Made by a program: the position numbers and the translations under genes. Below, piece after piece: positions 47,701 to 57,300 of a stretch of DNA of 64,000 bases (the stretch's first letter is position 1; each line of letters begins with the position of its first letter). Under the pieces are notes generated by a model. That model saw nothing but the letters and a program-made list of their open reading frames with translations. It did no database searches and was not told the DNA's origin. Source of the stretch: Trogon surrucura. Its lineage: Eukaryota; Chordata; Aves; Trogoniformes; Trogonidae. The DNA is taken from positions 52,932,635 to 52,996,634 of the forward strand of contig CM036619.1 in NCBI GenBank assembly GCA_020746105.1, given 5' to 3'.

Positions 47701-48488
47701 ACGTATATATATGTGCGTATGTGTATATATATATATAAGTACGCCCCTATAATTTTTTGCGACCGTCTGATTTAAAATTACGAAGTTGGGCAGCCTCCCC
47801 GGTTTGCTGTGGGGAGCAGTCTGTCGGAAGGGATGACCGAGGGCTCGGCTGAAGCGAGGTTGGGATAGGTGGAGGACACTCGCTTGCAGCCCAACGCACC
47901 CCCAGGCGCCGTGCGGAGCTCCCCGTCGCCGCCGGCGGGGCGGTGGCGAGGCCGGTGCCACCCGCTGCCCTTCGGCAGAAGGTAACACGTTAATAAAGCC
48001 CTGGGGAGGGCAGCTTTTCCTGCCGCAATGAATAATTCATGGCGGGGAGATATTGTCTCTCTCACGCCTCCGCCACTTGCGCGCAGCGCGGCGGGAGCGG
48101 CTTTCGGTGCCGCCTTTGTCTTCCCCGCGCATCTTCCGCGCAACGTGTTGCGCCGGTGCGGGGGGAGGGAAGGAGGAGGGGGAGGGCAGCGGCCGCCGCA
48201 GGGTTGCGCGAGGGAAAAGGAGGGAGGGGGCGTCGCGGAGGGGCGCGGAAGGGGGCGGAGCGACCCCGCCTGATGCAGCTGTACTTCTCGGTGCCTTGCA
48301 GCGGTGCCAGCGGCGGCCCGGGGGACGAGGCGGAACCGCTGACCAAGCGGCACATAGACGGCATCTTCACGGACAGCTACAGCCGCTACCGGAAACAAAT
48401 GGCTGTCAAGAAATACTTAGCAGCCGTCCTGGGGAAAAGGTATAAACAAAGAGTTAAAAACAAAGGACGCCGAGTAGCGTATTTGTAG
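44661..48488 (+). CDS. ADCYAP1: Pituitary adenylate cyclase-activating polypeptide precursor
   Basis: Joined coding exons 44661-44761, 46722-46856, 47353-47448 and 48302-48488 give 172 residues, close to the 175-176 of chicken and human. All introns have GT-AG ends. In order: a hydrophobic signal peptide (about 1-24); a cryptic peptide to KR at 78-79; PRP, the GHRH-like peptide, starting H80; KR 108-109; KR 126-127; PACAP-38 at 128-165 (begins [10 protein letters not shown]), with PACAP-27 at 128-154 before GKR; then the amidation and cleavage signal GRR (166-168) and VAYL. Prohormone convertases would release the peptides in the secretory pathway. PACAP acts on the class B receptors PAC1, VPAC1 and VPAC2 to raise cAMP in brain, pituitary and gut. 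I chose the ATG at 44661 because it directly precedes the signal peptide. Confidence 0.98.
44762..46721 (+). other. ADCYAP1 intron 2
   Basis: The longest intron of the gene, GC-rich and CpG-rich for most of its length, so the CpG island continues into the gene body. It holds an 8-bp stem (cacacaca/tgtgtgtg) with a 4-base loop near 46307-46326 and a G-rich tract at 46411-46442 able to form a G-quadruplex. Open frames on both strands reflect base composition. Confidence 0.85.
46722..46856 (+). CDS. ADCYAP1: ADCYAP1 exon 3: cryptic propeptide
   Basis: Bounded by acceptor tgttgccag (46721) and donor AGAG|GTGACC (46856/46857). It encodes an acidic spacer ([19 protein letters not shown]...) ending PPEK, with the arginine codon split across the junction to complete the KR cleavage site in front of PRP. 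At 135 bp it is divisible by three and is in phase with its neighbours. This spacer is less conserved across vertebrates than the hormones. Confidence 0.95.
46857..47352 (+). other. ADCYAP1 intron 3
   Basis: 496 bp, GT-AG, GC-rich, with an A-rich patch near 46931-46987. No other feature seen. Confidence 0.85.
47353..47448 (+). CDS. ADCYAP1: ADCYAP1 exon 4: PRP (GHRH-like peptide)
   Basis: A 96-bp exon between acceptor ctccgcccag (47352) and donor TCGG|GTAAGG (47448/47449). It encodes [18 protein letters not shown] and the rest of PACAP-related peptide up to AKRV. It belongs to the secretin/glucagon peptide family (H1, D3, G4, F6) and is homologous to growth hormone-releasing hormone; in older literature the bird gene is called GRF/PACAP. 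The exon is a multiple of three, so skipping it keeps the frame, but it replaces the arginine of the preceding KR with serine. An exon-4-less transcript is known from chicken and fish. Confidence 0.96.
47449..48301 (+). other. ADCYAP1 intron 4
   Basis: 853 bp, GT-AG. It contains a TA/CA-rich microsatellite-like segment at about 47692-47736 and a short AT-rich part near 47990-48040 in otherwise CpG-rich sequence. Confidence 0.85.
48302..48488 (+). CDS. ADCYAP1: ADCYAP1 exon 5: PACAP-38
   Basis: Acceptor ggtgccttgcag ends at 48301. The exon encodes a short [16 protein letters not shown] linker, then PACAP-38 (48351-48464) and the GRRVAYL tail, with TAG at 48486-48488. PACAP-27 corresponds to 48351-48431, with the GKR amidation and cleavage site inside PACAP-38. 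Position 2 of the peptide is isoleucine where mammals have serine, the usual bird form; the rest of the 38 residues match the human peptide as I know it. Confidence 0.97.
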
Positions 48489-48526
48489 CGATGAGTAACC
48501 AGCCACTCCTGTGTATACAAAGTCCT

Positions 48527-48560
<34 letters not shown>

Positions 48561-48562
48561 AA
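48527..48562 (+). repeat. GA microsatellite in ADCYAP1 3' UTR
   Basis: Twelve GA units, AA, four more GA units and AA, starting 39 bp after the stop codon. Purine-only on the mRNA strand. A length-polymorphic dinucleotide repeat in the bird ADCYAP1 3' UTR is known and has been associated with migratory behaviour in some songbirds; position and type fit, but identity with that marker is my inference. Confidence 0.95.
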
Positions 48563-48874
48563 CCCAACAACAAAAATCTAAACAAAACAAAAGTAATTTC
48601 CTAACTGACTGAACAATCACCGCTCCTGTGTTATCTAAACATGTATTTATGTATGAAGTAAAGCCATTAAATGAATATTTTGATAATAATATTGTTTTTC
48701 TTTTGTACAAAAGCACTAGAGAAACGCACAGATCTACTTTGTGGACCAATCATTAAGTTATATATAATATATAAATATATATATAAATACTACTACGAAT
48801 ACTAAAGAACAATTCTTCTTATAAAGCCTGCACAAGAACAAGAATTCGCCTGAGCTGTTTATGTTTTTATATAA

Positions 48875-48880
48875 AATAAA
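48875..48880 (+). terminator. Proximal polyadenylation signal of ADCYAP1
   Basis: AATAAA in ataaaataaatag, followed by T-rich sequence (48900-48930). It would give a 3' UTR of about 0.4 kb that keeps the GA repeat but omits the rest. Confidence 0.5.
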
Positions 48881-50149
48881 TAGAAAAAAAAGACAATCAT
48901 TGTTTTGAATATTACTCCTATTTTTGTAATGGAAATTAAAAGGATAGTATTTTTATCCGCGACAGGGTCGAAGACATTAATTTTCACCATTTGCTACTGT
49001 ACATAGAGAAGGATGCCCTGCTCCCAGGGGATTATGAGGAAAATGATTTTGGAGAATTGGTGAAGCAGATTCTTCCCCCGGTGATTCTCAAGGCAGGCTC
49101 CTTTGCCACTAGCCTCTCTGAAGAGGTAGCGTCCCCTTTCCTCTAGATTTCGATTTTTTTTTCCTCCTGCTTTCTCTGATTCCAGTTTTATCTGCACTAG
49201 TGTCTCCTCAAACAATGAGCTTAGAGGATAATTCTCTTCTGAAAACAACAGCTCGATCCAAATTGTGCATCTCTGTTGCCTATTGGAGGGAGAAATAGTT
49301 TAACCCCCCCCAAAAAAAAACCCCAAACAAATAAATCAAATTAACAACAAAAAAAAATCAAAACAAAAAGCCAAACTTCACCCCCTAAATCCCGAACCAG
49401 CAGCAAGGATAGTAAGTACCAAGCCCCGTGCACTGCTCTTCTGGCTGGCTGGGCAGAGTTGCAGAGCAAAGCGAAAGCGGAGACAGGACCCGTTTGGAAA
49501 TAGTGGGGAAGTGAGCGCCCCGGGGCCGGAGCCGGTACCGGTGCCGGTACCGCAGAGTCGAGGGAAAACGAGGAGATCCCACCTCCGGTCCGCTACCCAA
49601 CTGCCCCCGGCAGCTCGGTACTGGACCTGGATGCAAAGTACAGTGTGTTACTCTCCAGTGCTGTCCATGCTTCTCATCATGTGTAACGAGCAGGGTTCTC
49701 GCCTTTGCATTTTTCGGTCGGAGTTGCTCTTTTTTTTTAAATTGTTTTTCCTTTTAGACCCTCCCGCCTCTCATCCTCTCTTCGCACTTTTCGGAGCTCC
49801 CACCGGAGTCACCTCTTTGGGTTATGTTCTTCTGGGGAAAAAAAAAAAAAGAAAAAAAAAGATTGTGAACGCTCTCTCACTCCTTTGTTCTGTTTTATGC
49901 AAGCTCTTATTGTACAAGTTTAGGAACCCCTGTTGTAGCTACCACTAAAGAATTATGCACTACTACGAAAGTTTTTGTTCCTTGTTTATTGAGTTTGGAG
50001 GTAAAATGTATTTTTCTACATTCTGGCTTATTGCTTAGTAAAATTTATTTCATAAAACAAACTTTTGTCATAAAAGAATGTGTAGTGTTCACCTGTGGTC
50101 CGGTTTCTAACGAGATAAACCATTTTCACCTCATCTCTCTATGTACGGA

Positions 50150-50640
50150 CTCCTATCTTACCTTCCGCCCGGGGGCTGGCCCCGTCCCTCCGCCCGGGCA
50201 GGTGGCGAAAGAGGACACGTAGGTACCTGCTTCCTTCCAGCTCACCACACAAACCTTAGAGGAGTCTTTCCAAAGACAAAAAAGGAGCCCCGCGTTCAAG
50301 ACATCGGAAAGCAACCCCCCCCTTTCCACCCTTTCCCCCCCAAAGCCGCGGGTAATCCTCCTTCCCCAGCCGGCAAGAGCCGCCGGGCAGGAGGTAGGCG
50401 AGGGGGCAGAGCCCGGAGGGGAGGGCAGGCGCTGCCGACGCTGCTTCTACGGGCTGCCTGGGCTGCCAGCGCTGCCCACACCGTGCCTGTCCGGGCTGCC
50501 GGCGTTGCCGGTGCTCGTCCGGGCTTCCCGCAGCGCCGGCAGTTCCTGCCCGGGCTTCCCCGGGCTGCTCCGCCCGCCCCCCGCCGCCGGTGCGGGCTCT
50601 CGGGGCGGGGAGACGCGGGGCTCAGTTTGCAGCTTTCGTG
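50150..50640. other. GC-rich block in distal 3' UTR
   Basis: About 490 bp of GC- and CpG-rich DNA set in AT-rich sequence. It carries clusters such as gccgggcaggaggtaggcga and repeated gggctgcc/gggctgcctg phrases near 50450-50560. Open frames here (up to 172 codons) have no recognisable domain. It may be a small CpG island with its own activity or simply a low-complexity GC insertion. Confidence 0.6.
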
Positions 50641-51111
50641 CCTTCTCTTCACCTTGTAAATTGCCACGAGTTCACGGATGGCTATTTAGTGGCCCTACGA
50701 TGCTGCAACACATCGGCTTGCGTTTTGGTCGTACTTTCTTCTGTTCTTTGGCAATGGGCAGAGTTTGCTGTGTTTGTGTCGGCTGTGGTATAATGACATA
50801 GGGCTCTCTTGACGTTTTATTTATGACCTTATCAGTTAGAGTTCAGTGGCTAGTCGCAAGCATTATGAAGTGATCACCTAGATTATTATCCTTTGTATGA
50901 TTATTATTATTTTTTTTTTTAGAAACGCCAACAGCCTTACCAAAATTTGAGCAGATTTGACATACAGTCATAGTAGGTAGATGTTAGTCTTGGAGAACTT
51001 ATTTTGTGTGCAAATGAATATAAAAAGAACTTAAACAAAGTATTATTACACACATGATATCTATAACTAGGATTTTGATAACTGTTATATAAAGTGTGTA
51101 AAGTTTGTATT

Positions 51112-51117
51112 AATAAA
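51112..51117 (+). terminator. Distal polyadenylation signal of ADCYAP1
   Basis: AATAAA in gtattaataaatttttg, with a GT-rich element (gtctaatgtttgggg) about 20-35 bp downstream. Cleavage is expected near 51135. This is the best-formed 3' end downstream of the gene. Confidence 0.65.
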
Positions 51118-51135
51118 TTTTTGTAAACAATGCAA

Positions 51136-53267
51136 TTTCGTCTAATGTTTGGGGGAGAGAAACCTAGAACTTAACAGTGACAGCTGCATTTCACTTAATT
51201 ATTTTTTTTTAATAAGTTCATTTTTAAGCAGCGTTCATACGCTTTTCATGCCTGGGATACCTTTTTATTAAATACCTGCATTTTATCATCAAATAACCTC
51301 TAACATTTTTACTTATGGTTACTTCTCTGTTCGAATAAACGAAACAGAACTGCTGAAACAAAGAGCCTAGTTCCACACATGCCAGCTCAATAATACTCTT
51401 TAAAATACACAAACCAAACGAGTCGGTGTCTACTGTTCATTCCTCTAACAATTCCTCTGCTTAGAAGCCGTTTATTTTAAGCAGAATCAGTATGTTTGAT
51501 GAGATCTTCACCTAATCCGCTTTTAATGAACATTCTGTATGCAATAATGTGCTTCCCAGCATCACTCGTGTTGGACAACGGCAGCATCTTTCTTTGTATT
51601 AAATATGTACTGGGCTGCCCTAAAAATGGTACTGCAACACAACAAAGAGTTACTTAGATTTTACAGGGTAATATAGGTGTCTACAACGAAAGAAGCAGAG
51701 GCAAGGTCGTTTGTTGGCACAAAGCAGAGGTCAGGGATTCCGAGCTCTAATCTTCACTCTAGTTCAGCAATAATGGCTTATGTTTATTATTTTTATTGTA
51801 GATCAGGAACTTTACTCGAGTATGTTGGAAAGTAACAGCAATTCAATTTAAACTACATTCTATTTCCTTCTAAGATCATACAATTAAAAAACAAAGCACA
51901 GAAATTAAATGACACTTTCACAGCAATATATTATGCAAAACCCTATGTCACAGATTTGAAACAGACTGGTCATTTCCTCTCTGCGATGAATTCACCTCCC
52001 AGGCTAGTTTCAACAACTGCATTTTACTGACTAACTGAAAAACACTGAGAGAATTTGGAATGCTGGTGATATCAGTGGTATGTGTTAAGAATTAGTGAAA
52101 AGCGAGATAAAAGTCCTGATTAAATGCAGATTGGATCAGGGAAGAACGTAAAAAATAGCTGCTGAAAGGAGGGAAAGAGGATAACTTAAGGAAATTAAGT
52201 TCACTGTTTCCCAAAGGCAGCATACAGTGAAAAATGGATGTTAGGTTTATTCAGCATTTATGCAGTGCTCGTACATATAATCATGCTACATTTTCTGCCC
52301 ATCTAAAATGAAAATGTGCTTAACAGATCCAAGCTGCAAATATTCTTGCTATTGGTACCTAGGGGATGAAACTTGGAACTGGTCCACCTGAAAATAAAGT
52401 CTTCCTCGTCAAGTCCTGGTGTTTGCTGAAGATGGACGGAAGATGGAAATTCTGCTGTAAATGACATAGAGATGTCCCTAGCCTCATTCACCTGAAACTC
52501 CTCTTTACCAAATCAAGTATGATTTCATGAAGAAACTTATCTCGATTGCAAGTAATTTAAACTGTCATCTGGAATGACATATTTAGAAAAAGTGCAATAC
52601 CGAGTCTTAAGCAACTCAGTCTTACTGAGTTTTGTGGGGATTGCTGATGTTCTGTAAGTTACTATAAAAGTAGCAGAAGAAATGAAGAAAGCGGGCTGAG
52701 GAAATAAGAATGACTAGACAAGACATGATTTTGAGCATCGTATTGTAAAAACCTCCTGACATTCAGCCAGAGTGACAAACTCCAGTTACTTAGTAAAGGA
52801 TGCTGAACAGAGCAGGACAGGCTGCTCCAGATTCCAACCCTCAGAAACGTAGTACAACAACATACATGTCACAGAGCTACATAGGTTGTCAAGATCAGAA
52901 GAGCCTGAAGAAACCAATTTCTGTAAAGACTTGATGTAAGCCTGGCTGTGGCCACCATCTGCCTTTCACAAGGTTTACTTGTGAGGATGCTGATCTCTCC
53001 TTGTGACTCTGGAGCCTTTCAGCCTTCTTCAAAAAACAAAGCTCATCTATTGGCTGTATACATTTTCACCCAGAGTTAAGGAAGATAGAAAATCAGGAGG
53101 AAGTTTGATCTTTTGAGGGCCTTTTATTTGATACTTTTTGAGTTTAATTTCCAGTTCTAGATTAAATCAGTTAGTCTTTCTTCAGGGAAAGCCTTCAGGG
53201 AAAGCACATCTCTGAAAATTTTAAGGACCTCATGCTTAGCTTCTAGAAGTACCTGTCCTCTTAACTA
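51136..53267. other. Intergenic, downstream of ADCYAP1
   Basis: AT-rich DNA without recognisable exon, RNA or transposon. Confidence 0.5.
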
Positions 53268-53530
53268 CACTCATAGATTTTTAAGACTCGAGGGAACTCT
53301 TACAATAATCTGCTCTAATTTAGATAATACAGGGCATAGGGTTTCATGGAGTCCTTCATTTAACATTTAATTTCTGAGTGTGCTGTTCTATATGACAGCA
53401 GTATTGGTTGCAAGACTTGAAGAAATGGCAAATTTGCTGAATAAGTTGTTCCAAACGTTGTGATTTAGCACTCTGCTCCTTGTTTGTTTGTCTCATTTTT
53501 GAGTCCAAGTGATCTTGTGAGGAATCTCTA
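53268..53530 (-). mobile_element. Ancient, decayed amniote CR1 fragment
   Basis: The + strand runs ctcatagatttttaagactc, gagggaactcttacaataat, ctgctctaatttag, acagggcatagg, gacttgaagaaatggc and aagttgttccaaacgttgtg. This follows the order of the 3' end of old CR1-type elements in reverse orientation, similar to the copy at 37.3 kb. It is strongly diverged and has no coding remnant that I can read. Boundaries are approximate. Confidence 0.6.
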
Positions 53531-54059
53531 ATGCCTGTAGACTTTCCTCTCCATTTAGATAGTCTTAGGCAGACCTGTATGATCCTTTATGCCTTATCTT
53601 TGAGGTAGCAAGGTTGATCTTTAAGTTCTCACTACGAGGGATTGTTTCTGAACCACTTGTATTTATTAACATCTCTGCTAAAGTGCTGAGGCTAGAAATG
53701 GTCACAGTGCCTATCAATGGCCACCTTGAGGATGTGGCAAAAAATAATAACTTCTTTCTCCTTCCTCAGTTGCTGCTCATAGCTAACGAGGGCCACATTT
53801 GCTTTTGGGACCATTTGATCACACCAGGAGGTAATGAACTGTTCATAATTATTTCCCACACTTAACTTCTTTTCTGTATGATTATTTCATATGCACAGAA
53901 GCCCTGGCATGGAAGTGACACCATCATTCTTGGTTCCCATTTTGTCTTTCGTGTTGTGTTAAAACACTTTTTATAAGATACCAATCTGGGAGACATTAAG
54001 TTTTTTTCTGCACAATCATCAGGCTTTGTCATCTCAACTGTCACCTGGCATCCATTCCT

Positions 54060-54330
54060 ACCATCTTTAGGAAGTGTAGACCCATTCCAGCAATACCATG
54101 GATATATCTGTGTATTGTGATATATGGGCCCAGTCCTGCTCCCATGTAGATCTATGTAATTATACCAGGGAAGAATTTGGCCCACTCTGGGTGCAAATCC
54201 TGTGACAGAGCAAATCAGAATGACTCGTAGCAGACTGCTGGCCAAATCTTTCTCACGTGAGTTCCTAAAGGTAATCCCATTCTGGTGTAGCTGAAGTTGA
54301 TAGGGTTTATCTAAGCCTAGAATTGGGATT
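54060..54330. repeat. Possible ancient dispersed repeat
   Basis: Phrases such as gggcccagtcctgctccc, ataccagggaagaatttggc and tctggtgtagctgaagttga are of the kind found in old, widely dispersed amniote repeats that contain 'agaatttggcc' and 'gaagtcaatgg' blocks. I cannot name the family. A 127-codon minus-strand frame (53862-54245) runs through it and is repeat-derived. Confidence 0.4.
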
Positions 54331-57300
54331 TAGTTTTGAATGAAGATATTTGAACATCAGAAGCACATCACTTTACAAACAGTGGATACAAGCATCTTAA
54401 GTCTGCCATTTATACAGCAGTGTTTGTTTTACAACTTAGGTAATGTAATATCTAAGATAGATGTATTGGTCTCTGCAACAGCATAATTTCTTTATGTGGT
54501 TCACAGAGAGAAGAAGCTCTTCAGGCTTTGAGATGAGTTTTAGATATTCTACCTCAGAAAGGACCCTATGAAGATGTATAGTAGTATGAAGTAGAGAAGT
54601 TGGACATAAAAATGTCAGTCACTTCTGTTTTTCTGTTGTGTCTTCCAGTGTATTAATATCAGAATATGTGGAACTGTATAGATATAACTTGGAAGGGAAA
54701 CAATCTATCATGGACAAACACCTTCCAGCTGACATCCCCGAAGTGGAAATGTGAACTAGAGAAAGGAGAGGGAAGTTAAGAATTAACAGTTTTACAAGAA
54801 AGTGAATTTCCATTGCCATCTTCCACAGATCACTCAAAACAGGCATCCAGATTGGAGCCCATTTTTCTCCTTTGCTGGAACAACCATTTGAGAGTGAAGG
54901 GTCTGCTGATTTCAGACAGGTGTTAAAGGATAGAGACACTTTAACTAAAATATGTATTTTTTTTCCTTCCTGTTAGACATTTTTGAAAGTTTTTTGTTGT
55001 CCTCTGACTTTGCTCATATCGGAAAGATTTGTCAGCCTCATATCTTACCCATTTCTGCAGAATTAATATGCTTCTCTAATAGTGTATGTCCAATGTGGTA
55101 TGCATATTTATAGGTGGAGAGGGTAGACTGAGAAAATAGTTACCCAGGCTAAAGGATTTACCATTCAAGATTTGACAACAGATCTAAATATATATTCATT
55201 TTGGACAGATTAGATTAGACTCAGCCTATGGCTGATCTCTGTTTTGACATTTATCTCCATGGTGAGAAGAATGGTTACTTTTGAGTGGTAGAGTTATGAA
55301 TAAATGACTGCCTTTCCCTCAGGAGTGAAGATTAGTGTCACAAAAAATCAGCCATCATGTATGTTATATGCTGAACGTGTACTCTCTCAGCTCCCACCGC
55401 TTGGATGGGATTGAAACATCCCTGACAGTTTGAAAGAATGAGGAGTGCTTGGGCGGTGTGGGAATCAGGCTGTTCTGAAAATGGTTAAACTTTTAATCAC
55501 TTGTGAGCTCTTATGTCACTAGCAAAATAACAATATACGTAAATTAAACTGTAAAAATAGTCTGAACAAATCTTTCTCTCCCTTGCTATGCATCTATATG
55601 CATATGTGTATGTATATACACATATTTCTAAATCAGACAAAAATGATAACATGTTAAAGTTCCAATATTTATGTATTGGCCATAGCTAAACTTAGACACA
55701 ACATCTAATTTACACTGACGTCTTTCTTTAACAAGTTTTGTAAGAGGAATGATTTAAGTTCAAGGAAGTGCAGTGAGTCATCTGCACGGTGGGCCAGTGG
55801 CTGAGCTAAGTTTAGAATCAAGGGGAAGTTTGGATCTTCTGTCTCCAAGTTTTTCCCCTTACATCTTTGCCTTTCTCAAACATTCTCAGTGCTTCAAAAA
55901 AAAAGAAAAAAAGAAAGGAACTTTTTTCACTTTTTTTTTTTTCTCTTTTCTTACCTGATTTTTTTTTTTTTTTTTGTTTGGTGTATCCTTGGCTCTCTGG
56001 TCTTTTACCAGAGAGTTTAATGAGTTGATCTGAGTTTTAAAAATCAGGTTACCTGATGACCTTGCAAATACTACATTGTGACATCTGTTTCAGGTGAGTT
56101 GAGATTATAAAACACACACAAAAAAGTGACGACTGTTTAAGTGATACTTAAACAAAAAGGTGTTTCCCAGTTGCAAAGAGACAGACCAGATGAAGATGAG
56201 AAAGGCCAGTCCAAACTAGCCCAAGCTCTGTGGCTACCTGCCTGCTATAAAACTACACATAGTCATTCTCTTCAGCTCTCTTTCCTCTCAGGGCTTTCTG
56301 CAGGTCAAGAAGTTTCCTGCCAGACATGGGGAATCATGCAGGTTATAGGGTACCATAGCCTGCGTGAAATCTAGCTCATTCCTTCTCCAAAAGGTGCCTC
56401 TGAAAACAAACTGTGGCCAGAATGAAGGAAGAGCCATGTACTTTCTCCATGAGTGGGTTGTGGCCGGGCCGTTCCCAGCAGATGACAATCCCAGCTCCTC
56501 TGCACCAGACCCAGGATGCTCTTGTTGTGCAACGTGAGTTAGGGCCTCGCGTGTTCCCCTCCACTCTCATGGTATCTCTCCTCAGCACAGCCTGACAGAT
56601 AGATATCGCAAGGCACAACTGATCTCTGATCAAAATTGGATAGTTAATCTGGTTTTGTATAACTTCTATAGATTTTATCTGTTTCCCCCTGGGGCCAATA
56701 AATAAACAAAAACTAAGGAAGACTGGCCAGACCTCTTAAGACTATGCTTGTTTAACTGTTTCTGGTTTCCCTAGATGGTTGAATGAATTGTTGTTTTGCA
56801 TCAGGAAAGAGTCATGACACAGCTAAGATGTGATTAAACCAGGGACTTTGTGTAGCAAGCTGTATGCAGAGAGGTAGAATAGTTATACTGAAAGGAAGTG
56901 GTTCTCTGATTGCATTTGACTTTGCTATAATACAATGCAGTTATGTTTTATAGCACTTTTGTTTTATTCTACTTATGCTGCAATGACAGCCCTATTACAC
57001 CAGTGCTTATGCTTTTTGCTAAGCTTAGTCATTGTTTAATCTTATAAACAGAGAGTCAACTTCATGCCTGATAGCTGTTGCAGCTCACGCTCCTGGTCCT
57101 TAATACAGCTTGAGGTACCTTGGGACAGGGATGTAAAATCAGGTAGATAACTTGGTCACTACAAGAGTCCTACCAGGGGAGCCCCATACTGCTGCTACTG
57201 TTGAGTAGAGCTGGGAACTCAGAGAACATAAAAATATTGAAATCTACTGCATGTATTGAAATCTATTAATTATCAATTTTCAGCATCCGAGTGTAACTGC

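Larger units (their letters stand above)
48489..51135 (+). other. ADCYAP1: ADCYAP1 3' UTR
   Basis: A long trailer follows the stop codon. It starts with a GA microsatellite, then AT-rich sequence with AUUUA-type elements (for example tgtatttatg near 48642) and a Pumilio-like TGTACATA at 48998-49005. Polyadenylation signals lie at 48666 (ATTAAA), 48875 (AATAAA), 48935 (ATTAAA) and 51112 (AATAAA), so at least a short (about 0.4 kb) and a long (about 2.65 kb) form are possible. The distal end with its AATAAA and GT-rich downstream sequence looks best. A GC-rich block at 50150-50640 interrupts the AT-rich trend. Confidence 0.7.

Noticed and set aside
53862..54245. 127-codon minus-strand frame beginning with a hydrophobic stretch that mimics a signal peptide
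   Set aside because: It overlaps an old dispersed repeat (text such as agaatttggcc) and has no family resemblance or splice context.
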